A stretch of 64,000 nucleotides of DNA from Parvularculaceae bacterium. GTDB taxonomy: Bacteria > Pseudomonadota > Alphaproteobacteria > Caulobacterales > Parvularculaceae. Position 1 is the stretch's first letter; every line of letters starts with the position of its first letter. Location of the stretch: contig JAGRDS010000001.1 of assembly GCA_020446945.1 (NCBI GenBank), forward strand, positions 465,972-529,971. The letters run 5' to 3'. Shown here piece by piece: positions 47,121 to 55,169 of this stretch. A program made the position numbers and the translations under genes. The notes beneath the pieces were generated by a model, which was not told the DNA's origin, did no database searches, and saw only the letters and a list, made by a program, of their open reading frames with translations.

Positions 47121-47618
47121 ATGTTGCGCATTTCAGCGGCGATCGCCGCGTCGATACTGGTTGTTTCGCCGCCGGCTTACGCGCAATCGAAATCGGCGCT
47201 GACAGCGGCCGAAATCGAGACCGTACTTTCAGATGCGGGACTTGGCGTCACTATGGTCGAGGAGGCGCGCTCGGGCTCCCCCGTGGCGCATGTCGTTCTC
47301 GGGGACGTTCAATACTGGGTCCGCGCGCTCGACTGCGCCGGCGCGCCGACGGCCTGTTCGACCCTCGTGTTTTTTGCAAATTTCTCACTCGGGCGCGATG
47401 CGGCTTCATCGGATTTTGAAATCGTCAATCGCTTCAACGATAGCCAGGTTTTCGGGCGCGCCTATGTCATACCGGGCAAGAACGAGGTCGGCGTCGATTA
47501 CGTGATCGAACTCGACGGCGGCGTTTCGATGGAAAACATTTCGCGCAACATCGCCCGTTGGGCCGATGTGATCGGCGCCTTCATCAGCCATTTCAGCGCT
47601 GACCAATCGACGAGCTGA
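47121..47618 (+). CDS. Exported YbjN-like protein
   Basis: 165 residues. The signal peptide is MLRISAAIAASILVVSPPAYA. The mature part resembles YbjN-domain proteins: an N-terminal helix (LTAAEIETVLSDAGLGVTMV), a central strand pair with LVFFANFSLG, then VNRFNDSQVFGRAYVIPG and VDYVIELDGGVSMENI, with a helix at the end. Two Cys in CAGAPTAC could form a disulfide in the periplasm. Function unknown; the family is loosely tied to type III chaperone-like folds. Divergent from sdhC with ~170 bp between starts. Confidence 0.75.
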   Translation: MLRISAAIAASILVVSPPAYAQSKSALTAAEIETVLSDAGLGVTMVEEARSGSPVAHVVLGDVQYWVRALDCAGAPTACSTLVFFANFSLGRDAASSDFEIVNRFNDSQVFGRAYVIPGKNEVGVDYVIELDGGVSMENISRNIARWADVIGAFISHFSADQSTS

Positions 47619-47680
47619 TCATCGCCGAAAACGCACCTGCACCCGGCTGCGCGCGAACGGCCGCGCGCTCGACCGGATCG

Positions 47681-48646
47681 TCAGGCCGCCTTTGCGACGA
47701 GCGCGGCGAGTTTGGGCGGCAAGTCGGCGCCGAGATCGCGCATGTAGCGGACAAGCGCGCTCTCGATTTCGTCGAGTTTGCCGTTGCGTCCAATGCGATC
47801 GGCGAGCCAGTCCGCCTCCTGCGCCGTCACCTGCTCGGCTATCGCAGCCGCGATCGCGTCGTCCGCATTCTTCTTCGCGGAGAGTGATTGCTTCTGGCCG
47901 TAGGCGTCGCGAATCCCGGCTAGCCCGCCTGAAATCATGCGGCCGAAAAATCCAGCCGGATCGACAGACTGGTCCTTTACCCAATCATGCAGGCGCAACG
48001 CCTCTTCGCGCGGCAACGGCCGATAGCCGACATGGGCCATCAGATGAGCAGCGACCGCCTTGATAAACAGATCCGACCAGGCGGGGTCATTATCCGCCGC
48101 ATAAGTCATTTCGTGCAAGTCAAAGAGCAGCTCGGCTTCCGCGCGCGTGACGGCGACCGAACCATCGCCGGCGGATGCGTACAGATAGCGGCGAAGCAAT
48201 TGCGCATCATCGCGCGATACGCGCGCGCCGCCTTTTCGGTCTCGGACGAGGCGCCGGAATTGATCGGCGACGAATTCCGCCATCGCTGGCGGCGTCGCGG
48301 TCGCCTTTTCCATCAGCGAGACGAGAAGGCTCAACTCGATCGAGCTCGCCTTTTTTGCGTCGCGCGTGACGAACGCCTCCAGATGTTCAAACTCCTGATC
48401 GGTGAGATAGCCCTGCGGTTCTTCTTCGCGAAGGAAGAAGTCAGCTGCGGCTTCCGCGAAATATTCCGGCCATTCCCTGTCGCCCTGCGGCGCCTTTTCG
48501 GCGAGCGCGAACAGGGCGGCCAGTTCAGCGCGACTGACGACGCCGTCGGCGAATACGTTCCGGCGAAGAAACACGACGTCGTCAGCGCTGACGTAACCGT
48601 CGGCGCCGACGCTGCGGATTAGCGTTTCGATGTTGTTGTCGGGCAT
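47681..48646 (-). CDS. Unknown repeat-containing helical protein
   Basis: 321 residues, soluble, mostly helical, no signal peptide or membrane segment. It appears to contain related units: a start such as IRSVGADGYVSADDVVFLRRNVFADGVVSRAEL (in parts), then AFVTRDAKKASSIELSLLVSLMEKA, then VSRDDAQLLRRYLYASAGDGSVAVTRAEAELLFDL, and a last IGRNGKLDEIESALVRYMRDLGA. The DG...S/TRAEAE pattern resembles TerB- or EF-hand-like helical pairs, but I do not recognise a named family. Its ribosome-binding site GGGGAGG is part of a perfect hairpin. It is downstream of the amidohydrolase gene on the same strand. Confidence 0.7.
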   Translation of the reverse strand: MPDNNIETLIRSVGADGYVSADDVVFLRRNVFADGVVSRAELAALFALAEKAPQGDREWPEYFAEAAADFFLREEEPQGYLTDQEFEHLEAFVTRDAKKASSIELSLLVSLMEKATATPPAMAEFVADQFRRLVRDRKGGARVSRDDAQLLRRYLYASAGDGSVAVTRAEAELLFDLHEMTYAADNDPAWSDLFIKAVAAHLMAHVGYRPLPREEALRLHDWVKDQSVDPAGFFGRMISGGLAGIRDAYGQKQSLSAKKNADDAIAAAIAEQVTAQEADWLADRIGRNGKLDEIESALVRYMRDLGADLPPKLAALVAKAA

Positions 48647-48658
48647 TGAGGGCGAACC

Positions 48659-48682
48659 TCCCCTGATCCTGCAATCAGGGGA
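48659..48682 (-). promoter_or_regulatory. Hairpin enclosing the ribosome-binding site of the downstream gene
   Basis: A perfect nine-base stem TCCCCTGAT (48659-48667) / ATCAGGGGA (48674-48682) with a six-base loop. On the minus-strand transcript its 3' arm contains the GGGGA of the GGGGAGG Shine-Dalgarno sequence ten bases before the ATG at 48646. There is no T-run, so it is not a terminator of the upstream amidohydrolase gene. Thirty bases further up is TTAA-N7-GTAA (48699-48713), one mismatch from a CtrA-type site. Confidence 0.6.
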
Positions 48683-48745
48683 AAATCGCGCAATCGAGTT
48701 AAGAACGCGGTAAGATGATCGCGAACCTTGCGTGTAAACGGGAAG

Positions 48746-50065
48746 TTAATTTTCGTTCTTGTGAACGACGCCCTCTTTCATAACGAAATCGACATCGAGC
48801 AAGGCGTTTATGTCCGCAAGCGGATCACCGTCGACGGCGATGATGTCGGCGAACTTACCGGCCGAAATCGTCCCGATCACGTCCGACCGGCCCAGATGTT
48901 CCGCGGCGTTGACTGTCGCCGTAGCGATCGCCTCCATCGGGGTCAGGCCGGCCGCGACGAGAAGGGCGAATTCGCGCGCATTTTCGCCATGCCTTGAAAC
49001 GCCGCTGTCCGTTCCGAAAGCGATCTTGACGCGGCCCTTGTGCGCTTTCGCCGCCATTTCATGCATTGTCGGTCCCACCTCCAGCGCTTTCGCCCGTTGA
49101 GGCGCAAGCAGGAACGATGTCGGATCCTGCGCCCATTCGACGACCGTTTCGCCCGCAAGGAGCGTCGGGACGAGATAGGCTCCGGTTTTCCGGAACAGCC
49201 GGATCGATTCGTCGTCGAGATAAGTTCCGTGCTCGATTGAATCGACGCCGGCGCGCAAGGCGGCGTTGATCCCTTCGAGGCCATGCGCGTGCGCGGTCGC
49301 CTTGCGTCCCATCGCATGGGCGCTGTCGATGATGGCCGCCAGTTCGTCGTTGAAAAACTGCTGCTCCAGCCCGGCCGCCGTATTCGACAGAACGCCGCCG
49401 GTCGCCGTAAGTTTTATATGATCCGCGCCGCGCCGGACCTGATTTCGAACGGCGCGCCGGCAATCGGACGGACCGTCGCAAACGGCCTGGGAATGGAGCA
49501 GTTCGGCGATGTCGTCGCGATAGCCCTGCGTGCCGTCGCCATGTCCGCCGGTGACGGAGATTGTCGCGCCCGAAGCGTAAAGGCGCGGTCCGTCGATATC
49601 GCCGCGCGCGATGCCGTCGCGAAGCGCGAATATGGCGTCGCCCGATCCTGCGCCGACATCGCGAATTGTCGTAAAGCCCGCCATCAAGGTCTTGCGCGCG
49701 AATCCGGCGCCGGCGATTGCGTAATCCGCATCGGATTGTTCAACGCGCTGCAAACGTCCGCGCGGGTTGTTTTCGCTCGTAATATGAACATGGCTGTCGA
49801 TCAGTCCCGGCAGGACGAACCGGTTTTTCAGATCGATGATCGCGACGGCGTCGTTTTCGTCAGCGCCCGCCCCGGAGGCCTCAATATATCCCGGAGCGAT
49901 TCCGGCGACCCTGCCGTCCCTGACGATGACGGACTGCTCGGCGGCCGGCGCGCTTCCCGGCTCGGCGAGCAATTTCCCGGCGTGAATGATGACGACATCG
50001 GCGGCGAGCGCGCCCTGGCTCAATAAAGCCGCGACGAAAGATAATGCGAGGAGGCGTGCGTTCAT
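48746..50065 (-). CDS. Exported metal-dependent amidohydrolase (imidazolonepropionase/prolidase-like)
   Basis: 439 residues. The signal peptide (MNARLLALSFVAALLSQGALA) directs it to the periplasm. The TIM-barrel metal ligands of the amidohydrolase superfamily are visible: VLPGLIDSHVHI (HxH), a carbamylated-Lys candidate in DHIKLTATGGV, His in ATAHAHGLEG and SIEHGTYLDD, and Asp in FGTDSGVSRHG. The C-terminal barrel return AGKFADIIAVDGDPL is standard. Such exported members include Xaa-Pro dipeptidases and organophosphate or ochratoxin hydrolases; the substrate is open. The helical-protein gene follows downstream on the same strand. Confidence 0.88.
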   Translation of the reverse strand: MNARLLALSFVAALLSQGALAADVVIIHAGKLLAEPGSAPAAEQSVIVRDGRVAGIAPGYIEASGAGADENDAVAIIDLKNRFVLPGLIDSHVHITSENNPRGRLQRVEQSDADYAIAGAGFARKTLMAGFTTIRDVGAGSGDAIFALRDGIARGDIDGPRLYASGATISVTGGHGDGTQGYRDDIAELLHSQAVCDGPSDCRRAVRNQVRRGADHIKLTATGGVLSNTAAGLEQQFFNDELAAIIDSAHAMGRKATAHAHGLEGINAALRAGVDSIEHGTYLDDESIRLFRKTGAYLVPTLLAGETVVEWAQDPTSFLLAPQRAKALEVGPTMHEMAAKAHKGRVKIAFGTDSGVSRHGENAREFALLVAAGLTPMEAIATATVNAAEHLGRSDVIGTISAGKFADIIAVDGDPLADINALLDVDFVMKEGVVHKNEN

Positions 50066-50206
50066 ATCGGTCTTTCAATGCGATGGTTTTTCAAAGAGCG
50101 CTGAATTGCGTCCGGCGCGACTATGGCAAGGCGACATTGTATTCGCAACGGCGCCGAATTATGGGTTGGCTTATCCGCCCCGCCGCACGCCATAAAGGGT
50201 TCCGCC

Positions 50207-50449
50207 ATGACCGACACGCCGCCAGATCGCCTTAGCGTTGATCCGAACAGCCCCTATTTCAGTCAGGAAGCGTTATCGCGCGATGTCGGCATCCGGTTCA
50301 ACGGCGAGGAACGAACAAATATCGAGGAGTATTGCGTTTCGGAAGGCTGGGTCCGCGTTTCGGTCGGCAAGACTGTCGACCGCAAGGGCAGGCCGCTGAC
50401 AGTCAAGGTCAAGGGCGTCGTCGAACCCTACTACCGCGCGGCGGAATAA
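50207..50449 (+). CDS. DUF3297 family protein
   Basis: 80 residues, conserved small proteobacterial protein: DRLSVDPNSPYFSQEALSRDVGIRFNGEERTNIEEYC (in parts) followed by GWVRVSVGKTVDRKGRPLTVKVKG and a C-terminal VEPYYR. No catalytic motif is known; a glutathione peroxidase label sometimes attached to homologues is not supported. The ATG at 50207 gives the usual length. It converges with the retropepsin-like gene with one base between the stops. Confidence 0.85.
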   Translation: MTDTPPDRLSVDPNSPYFSQEALSRDVGIRFNGEERTNIEEYCVSEGWVRVSVGKTVDRKGRPLTVKVKGVVEPYYRAAE

Positions 50450-50450
50450 A

Positions 50451-51428
50451 TCAGCGCTCAGGCTGATTGATCTTGCTTAGGTAGAGTTTGTTCTCGCCGA
50501 AATCGAGCGCGAAATCCTGCGACGCGATCAGGTCGGCGCCAAGCAGTCCGAATGGCAGGCGTTGAACGTCGATCTCGTCGAATATCGGCGCGTTATAAAC
50601 CCAGACGGCGGCGTTGCGCCACGACGCGCGGCCAACCTGTATTCGGTTTAACAGCGCCGTGCGCGCGCGCGTGCGATCGTCGAACACATCCTTCAATCGG
50701 CTGCCCGTCGTGAAACCCTCGCCGAGATCCCGGCTGACGACGCTTGAAAACATCGCTTCGGCCGCCCGGTAGTTTATCAATGTCGCAACGGATCCAAGGT
50801 CGATGATGAATGTCGTGGGCGAGCGATTGACGAGGCCTTTCGTCGTATAAAGCGCGCCCGACGCAGCGGCGTAGCTTCGCGGGCGAAGCTTGACCGTTTT
50901 CCAGCTCCGGATGCGGTTTTTCGGAATGGCGCCGTGCGGGTAAAGCGTGATTGTTTTTTTGCGGACGTCGAAGACGACGGCGTAGCGTTTCAGGAAATCT
51001 ATTCCGACTATGCCGGCGGGCGTGCGCCGCGGCGCGCCCCAGTCGGGAAGGATGACGCCGATATGATTTTCAAGTTTAGCCGCCCCGAACGAAACCTCGC
51101 CGAGTACAAACGTATCGAGTTCGGATGAGCCGGATATGCCCAGCACGCGCCGCTTCGGTCCGCCGGTCGGGGGAAAGCCTTCCGCGGCGGCCAGGTTCTG
51201 GAAAGCCAGCGTCAGCGTGGCGCCGGTGTCGAGAACGAAATCATACGGCCCATGTCCGTTGACAGTCGCTTCAACGGTGATGAGGCCGTCATAGTCGATG
51301 CGATAGGGAATGACCGCGATCGGCTCTTGCGCGAGCGCGCGGCCCGAAATCGCGGCCGCCAATACCGACAGGACCGCGATCAGCCAAAACGCCGACAGAT
51401 TCGCCCCCTTGCTGTTCCGGTTCTTCAC
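50451..51428 (-). CDS. Retropepsin-like aspartic protease family protein (exported, two-domain)
   Basis: 325 residues from a GTG at 51428 with AAGGCGG upstream. An N-terminal hydrophobic segment (SAFWLIAVLSVLAAAISGRALA) acts as signal or anchor. The first retropepsin-like half has DFVLDTGATLTLAF, FGPG-less flap region, and GIVGIDFLKRYAVVFD; the second half has TFIIDLGSVATLINY and FGLLGADLIASQDFALDF. The first catalytic motif is the canonical DTG; the second is DLG, so its hydroxyl residue is missing. It is probably periplasmic. Whether it is an active protease is uncertain. The upstream 215 bp separate it from the divergent Ada/2OG gene and contain nothing I recognise. Confidence 0.8.
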   Translation of the reverse strand: MKNRNSKGANLSAFWLIAVLSVLAAAISGRALAQEPIAVIPYRIDYDGLITVEATVNGHGPYDFVLDTGATLTLAFQNLAAAEGFPPTGGPKRRVLGISGSSELDTFVLGEVSFGAAKLENHIGVILPDWGAPRRTPAGIVGIDFLKRYAVVFDVRKKTITLYPHGAIPKNRIRSWKTVKLRPRSYAAASGALYTTKGLVNRSPTTFIIDLGSVATLINYRAAEAMFSSVVSRDLGEGFTTGSRLKDVFDDRTRARTALLNRIQVGRASWRNAAVWVYNAPIFDEIDVQRLPFGLLGADLIASQDFALDFGENKLYLSKINQPER

Positions 51429-51643
51429 GCGACCGCCTTTTTTATTCAGCGTAACCAAAAATCATCCCCCATGCCCACGACACCGCGGCGAACCTCGCCC
51501 GCAATCGTCGCGCCGGAAGAACGCCTCGTCGCATTCCTCGCTGTCCGTTCCGGCTCCGCCGCCTGCATCCGGCCGCAGGAACCGGGCCGACACCGCTCGC
51601 GCATCCCCTAGAATGACGTCTCGTTACCGGAGGCGTATCATAA

Positions 51644-52585
51644 ATGGAGTCTCGTGAATTTACAGGTGATGAGGCGCGCTGGCGGGCGGTTTCGATGCGG
51701 GACCGGACGGCCGACGGGCGGTTTTATACATGCGTGACGACGACCGGCGTTTATTGCCTTGCGTCCTGCGCCGGCCGGCCGCTTCGGCGTCATGTGCGGT
51801 TCGTCGATTCGCGCCGGCAGGCGGAAGACGCTGGCTTCCGGGCGTGCAAACGATGTCGGCCCGAGCGTTTAATTGCGGGTTCGCTTGCGCAGCGCATTGC
51901 GGCGATTGACTGGGCCGGCGCGGAAAAAGCGCTTGATTCCTGCGGATTCGCGCATCTCGGCCGATTGCTGGGCGACGACGAAATGGCGGCGTTACGGGCG
52001 TCGTACGAAAGAAACGAGCTATTTCGTTCCAAGGTCGAAATGAAAAATTTCGGGTTCGGCGCCGGCGAGTACAAATATTTCGCCGATCCATTGCCGGAAA
52101 TTGTGCGCGTCTTGCGTGAGACGCTCTTTTCACCACTCGTTCCGATTGCAAATCGCTGGCGCGCCGCGCTTGGCGGCGCGGCGGATATTCCGGTCGACCA
52201 CAGGGCCTACCGCGCGCGCTGCGCTGCGGCTGGGCAAAACCGTCCAACGCCGCTTATGCTTTCCTACGGGCCGGGGGATTACAACAGGTTGCACCAGGAT
52301 CTTTACGGTAACGAAATATTCCCGATCCAGATCGCGATCCTGCTTTCAAATCCGGGAAAAGACTTCGACGGCGGTGAATTCGCGCTTACCGAACAGCGCC
52401 CGCGCATGCAGTCCCGCGCCCATGTCGCGCATCTTTACTCGGGCGATGCGCTCGCTTTTTGCGTCAACGACCGCCCGGTCGCCGGTTTGCGCGGCGTTTA
52501 CCGGGCGAAAATGCGCCACGGCGTTTCCACAATAGTAAGAGGGCGGCGAATGGCGCTCGGCGTCATTTTTCATGACGCCGTTTGA
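51644..52585 (+). CDS. Ada-type zinc domain fused to a 2OG-Fe(II) oxygenase
   Basis: 313 residues. Residues ~10-74 match the N-terminal metal domain of E. coli Ada: RFYTCVTTTGVYCLASC with Cys 38 and Cys 42, then AGFRACKRCRPE with Cys 68 and Cys 71. In Ada, Cys 38 takes methyl groups from DNA phosphotriesters. Residues ~85-313 form a 2OG-Fe(II) oxygenase: SYGPGDYNRLHQDLYG (His 217, Asp 219), GGEFALTEQRPRMQSR, then His 292 in MRHGVS and Arg 302 in GRRMALG, a full metal and 2-oxoglutarate set. The oxygenase half usually occurs alone. The fusion suggests alkylation damage sensing or repair. An ATG with GGAGGCG upstream. Confidence 0.88.
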   Translation: MESREFTGDEARWRAVSMRDRTADGRFYTCVTTTGVYCLASCAGRPLRRHVRFVDSRRQAEDAGFRACKRCRPERLIAGSLAQRIAAIDWAGAEKALDSCGFAHLGRLLGDDEMAALRASYERNELFRSKVEMKNFGFGAGEYKYFADPLPEIVRVLRETLFSPLVPIANRWRAALGGAADIPVDHRAYRARCAAAGQNRPTPLMLSYGPGDYNRLHQDLYGNEIFPIQIAILLSNPGKDFDGGEFALTEQRPRMQSRAHVAHLYSGDALAFCVNDRPVAGLRGVYRAKMRHGVSTIVRGRRMALGVIFHDAV

Positions 52586-52637
52586 GGGCGCGCCGTTCGC
52601 TCGCGGTCTGGCCGGCTATTCCGCCGCGCGGGGACGG

Positions 52638-54089
52638 CTATTTAAGGCGCCCCGCGTCTTTCGCCATGGTGATGACGACGGGACTTAAGAGCAGGATGGC
52701 GATGAGGTTTGGAAACGCCATCGAGGCGTTGGCGAGATCGCCGAACTTCCAGATGAAGTCGATCTGTTGCAGGGCGCCGATGAAAACCATCCCCACCCAG
52801 ACGAACCGCATCGGCTTTGCGATCCAGTCGCCGAACAGGAAAGTCGCCGCCTGCTCCATGTAATAGGACCAGCCGAGGATTGTCGTGAACGCGAACAGCG
52901 CCAGCGCGACAGCGATGAATATGCCGCCGGGCGATATCGTCGCGCCGCCGATGGTCACGTCCGGCAGCGCATGTCCGAACACCGCCGTCGTCACCTGCGC
53001 GCCCTGCAGCGTCGATTGCCAGGCGTATTCGACGACGCCGCCGTCGGCGGCCGGGAATGCGCCCGGCACCGCAAGGATGACGAGCGCCGTCATCGTGCAG
53101 ATCACGATCGTGTCGATGAACGAGCCGAGCATGGCGATTTCGCCCTGGAAAACCGGATCGTCCGTTTGCGCGGCCGCGTGCGCGATCGCCGTCGAGCCCT
53201 GTCCCGCCTCGTTGGAGAACAGCCCTCGCGCTACGCCGGCGCGCACCGCCTGCAACACCGCGTAGCCGGCGACGCCGCCGCCCGCCTGCTCAAGCCCGAA
53301 GGCGTAGGCGAATATCTTGCCGAACGCTTCGGGAACGTGTTCGGCGTGCATGGCGAGCATGATTATCGCGATCAGAATATAGCCGAGCGCCATCGCTGGG
53401 ACGACTTTGCCGGCGACCGAGCCGATCGACTTGATGCCGCCGATAATGACGATGAAAGCGACGACCGCAACCACGAGACCCGACACCCATGTCGGCACGC
53501 CCGAAGACGCTTCCATCGCCGTTGCGATCGAATTGGCCTGCGTCATGTTTCCGGTCACGACGGCCGAGAATATGGTGCCGAGTGAAAAGAAAACGGCGAG
53601 CCACCGCCATTTCCCGGAAAGACCGTTCTTGATGTAGACCATTGGGCCGCCATGGGTGGCGCCGTCCGGATGGCGCTCGCGATATTTGACCGCAAGGCTC
53701 GATTCGGCGAACGCTGCGGCCATGCCGAAAAACGCCGTCACCCACATCCAGAATATCGCGCCCGGTCCGCCAAGGGAAAGCGCGGTCGCAACGCCGGCGA
53801 GGTTGCCGGTCCCGACCTGGCCGGAAAGCGCGGTCGACAAGGCGTTCCACGGCGTAATGTCGCCGCCCGCCGAGGCGTCGGCGTCGCCCTTGCGGCTGCG
53901 GAAAAACAGATTGCCGAAAGCGGGCAGCAGGCGGCGGACCGGCAGGAATTTCAACCGGACCATGAAATAAAGCCCGGTGCCCAGCAGAACCACGACCATC
54001 GGCGCCAAAGGTAGGACGGTCGCACCGTTCCAGGTTCCGCCCCATATGAAGCCGCTGATGTTGTCGACCCGAGCGTAAAACTCTTCCAT
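52638..54089 (-). CDS. AgcS family sodium:alanine/glycine symporter
   Basis: 483 residues with about ten to eleven hydrophobic helices. The AGCS signature is in ALSGQVGTGNLAGVATAL and GGPGAIFWMWVTAFFGMAAAFAESSLAVKYR (in parts), RGLFSNEAGQGSTAIAHAAA is the second conserved loop. It imports alanine or glycine with Na+ (or H+) at the inner membrane. AAGGAG precedes the ATG. It stands alone; no glycine riboswitch is recognisable in its short leader. It converges with the Ada/2OG gene about 50 bp away. Confidence 0.93.
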   Translation of the reverse strand: MEEFYARVDNISGFIWGGTWNGATVLPLAPMVVVLLGTGLYFMVRLKFLPVRRLLPAFGNLFFRSRKGDADASAGGDITPWNALSTALSGQVGTGNLAGVATALSLGGPGAIFWMWVTAFFGMAAAFAESSLAVKYRERHPDGATHGGPMVYIKNGLSGKWRWLAVFFSLGTIFSAVVTGNMTQANSIATAMEASSGVPTWVSGLVVAVVAFIVIIGGIKSIGSVAGKVVPAMALGYILIAIIMLAMHAEHVPEAFGKIFAYAFGLEQAGGGVAGYAVLQAVRAGVARGLFSNEAGQGSTAIAHAAAQTDDPVFQGEIAMLGSFIDTIVICTMTALVILAVPGAFPAADGGVVEYAWQSTLQGAQVTTAVFGHALPDVTIGGATISPGGIFIAVALALFAFTTILGWSYYMEQAATFLFGDWIAKPMRFVWVGMVFIGALQQIDFIWKFGDLANASMAFPNLIAILLLSPVVITMAKDAGRLK

Positions 54090-54356
54090 TACGCGAAAAC
54101 TCCTTGATTGGCCCGCGCAGCGAAAGCGAAAACACAGGCGATTAGCGGCATTTAAGGGATTCCCCCAGACCAGGACGCGCCGACATTCACCAGCCGGTCA
54201 GCGCCGTCCGGGCGCCTGCGCGCCGGCCCCCCGGCTTGCCCCGCCAGTGAAATCGGGGGCGGACCATTGCATGGGATCGCGCAGGATCGCAAATTATTCC
54301 GCCGGCGCGTCCTTTCCCCCTTGCGCGGGCGGATCGGCGAAAGACGGCGGCGCCTC

Positions 54357-54384
54357 TTGCCACCGCCCGCTTCTCGGCTATAAC
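54357..54384 (+). promoter_or_regulatory. sigma70-type promoter of rpmI-rplT
   Basis: TTGCCA (54357-54362) and TATAAC (54379-54384) are 16 bases apart. Transcription would start near 54391, giving a ~97-base leader before the rpmI ATG. Confidence 0.5.
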
Positions 54385-54443
54385 CCGCCGCTTCAAACCG
54401 GCCGCCGGGCCCAAAGGCATGCCTTGGCGGCCAATAGTTGCGA

Positions 54444-54469
54444 GCCTGCGATCCGCAAGGGTCGCGGGC
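54444..54469 (+). promoter_or_regulatory. GNRA-loop hairpin in the rpmI-rplT leader
   Basis: An 11-base-pair stem (two G-U pairs) closes on a GCAA tetraloop: left arm 54444-54454, loop 54455-54458, right arm 54459-54469. It ends about 20 bases before the rpmI start and has no T-run, so it is not a terminator. It could be a leader element for ribosomal-protein autoregulation. Confidence 0.55.
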
Positions 54470-54487
54470 GCTGTAAGGAAACGCAAA

Positions 54488-54688
54488 ATGCCCAAGATGA
54501 AGACCAAATCAGGCGCCAAGAAGCGCTTCAAAACAACAGCCTCCGGCAAAGTAAAAGCCGGCGCCGCCGGCAAACGGCACCGACTGATCTCGCATAACGG
54601 AAAATATATCCGACAAAACCGAGGCGCGGACTGCCTGTCCGACCAGGACGCGAAGATCGTCAAGAAATACATGCCGTATAACCGCTAG
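54488..54688 (+). CDS. rpmI: 50S ribosomal protein L35
   Basis: 66 residues, basic: [20 protein letters not shown], then [18 protein letters not shown] and [13 protein letters not shown], the standard L35 sequence. AAGGAA lies upstream of the ATG. rplT follows 11 bases after the stop with its own AGGAGG. It stabilises the 50S subunit. The adjacent infC of most bacteria is missing, so the pair has its own promoter here. Confidence 0.96.
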   Translation: MPKMKTKSGAKKRFKTTASGKVKAGAAGKRHRLISHNGKYIRQNRGADCLSDQDAKIVKKYMPYNR

Positions 54689-54699
54689 GAGGCCGGAAC

Positions 54700-55059
54700 A
54701 TGTCACGTGTAAAACGGGGCGTCACGTCCCACGCCAAGCACAAAAAAGTAACCAAGGCCGCGAAAGGCTATTTCGGCCGGCGCAAGAATACGATCCGCGT
54801 TGCGCGCCAGGCCGTCGAAAAAGCCGGCCAGTACGCCTATCGCGACCGGCGCGCGAAAAAACGCAATTTCCGCTCGCTCTGGATCCAGCGCATCAACGCA
54901 GGCGCCCGCGAGCTTGGCCTTACCTACGCCCGATTTATCGACGGGCTCTCGAAAGCGGGCGTCGAGGTTGACCGCAAGGTTCTCGCCGATCTCGCCGTTA
55001 AGGAGCCCGAGGCGTTCAAGGCGCTTGCGGAAAAGGCGAAAGCGGCTCTCGCTGCGTAA
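54700..55059 (+). CDS. rplT: 50S ribosomal protein L20
   Basis: 119 residues: [33 protein letters not shown] is recognisable in parts ([24 protein letters not shown]), then [25 protein letters not shown] and [26 protein letters not shown]20 is needed early in 50S assembly and in many bacteria represses its own operon. It ends with a strong terminator before pheS. Confidence 0.97.
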   Translation: MSRVKRGVTSHAKHKKVTKAAKGYFGRRKNTIRVARQAVEKAGQYAYRDRRAKKRNFRSLWIQRINAGARELGLTYARFIDGLSKAGVEVDRKVLADLAVKEPEAFKALAEKAKAALAA

Positions 55060-55120
55060 TTTCGTTTTCCTCGCCCGGCGACGCCATTCCGAACCGGGTG
55101 ACGTGAACGGATGAATTTCG

Positions 55121-55151
55121 AAAAGCGTCACTCGAAAAGTGACGCTTTTTT
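55121..55151 (+). terminator. Rho-independent terminator after rplT
   Basis: Stem AAAAGCGTCACT (55121-55132) / AGTGACGCTTTT (55138-55149) with a five-base loop and continuing T's to 55151. It separates rpmI-rplT from pheS, although pheS starts only 19 bases beyond, so read-through or attenuation may supply pheS. Confidence 0.9.
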
Positions 55152-55169
55152 GTATGGAGGCCGGACGCT

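Larger units (their letters stand above)
54090..54487. other. 398-bp non-coding region between agcS and rpmI
   Basis: The region holds the divergent leader of the symporter gene, a GC-rich stretch with several imperfect inverted repeats (around 54175-54245), and the promoter and ~97-base leader of rpmI-rplT. A minus-strand frame across 54187-54672 overlaps rpmI and shows no protein features. infC, which normally precedes rpmI, is absent. Confidence 0.7.

Noticed and set aside
54090..54186. Glycine or alanine riboswitch before the AgcS symporter
   Set aside because: The short leader shows no tandem GG-rich aptamer pattern or terminator; nothing beyond a normal ribosome-binding site is visible.
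54187..54672. Minus-strand frame of 161 codons over the rpmI leader and rpmI
   Set aside because: Overlaps most of the L35 gene and its promoter. The product is Arg/Ala-rich with no domain or good start.
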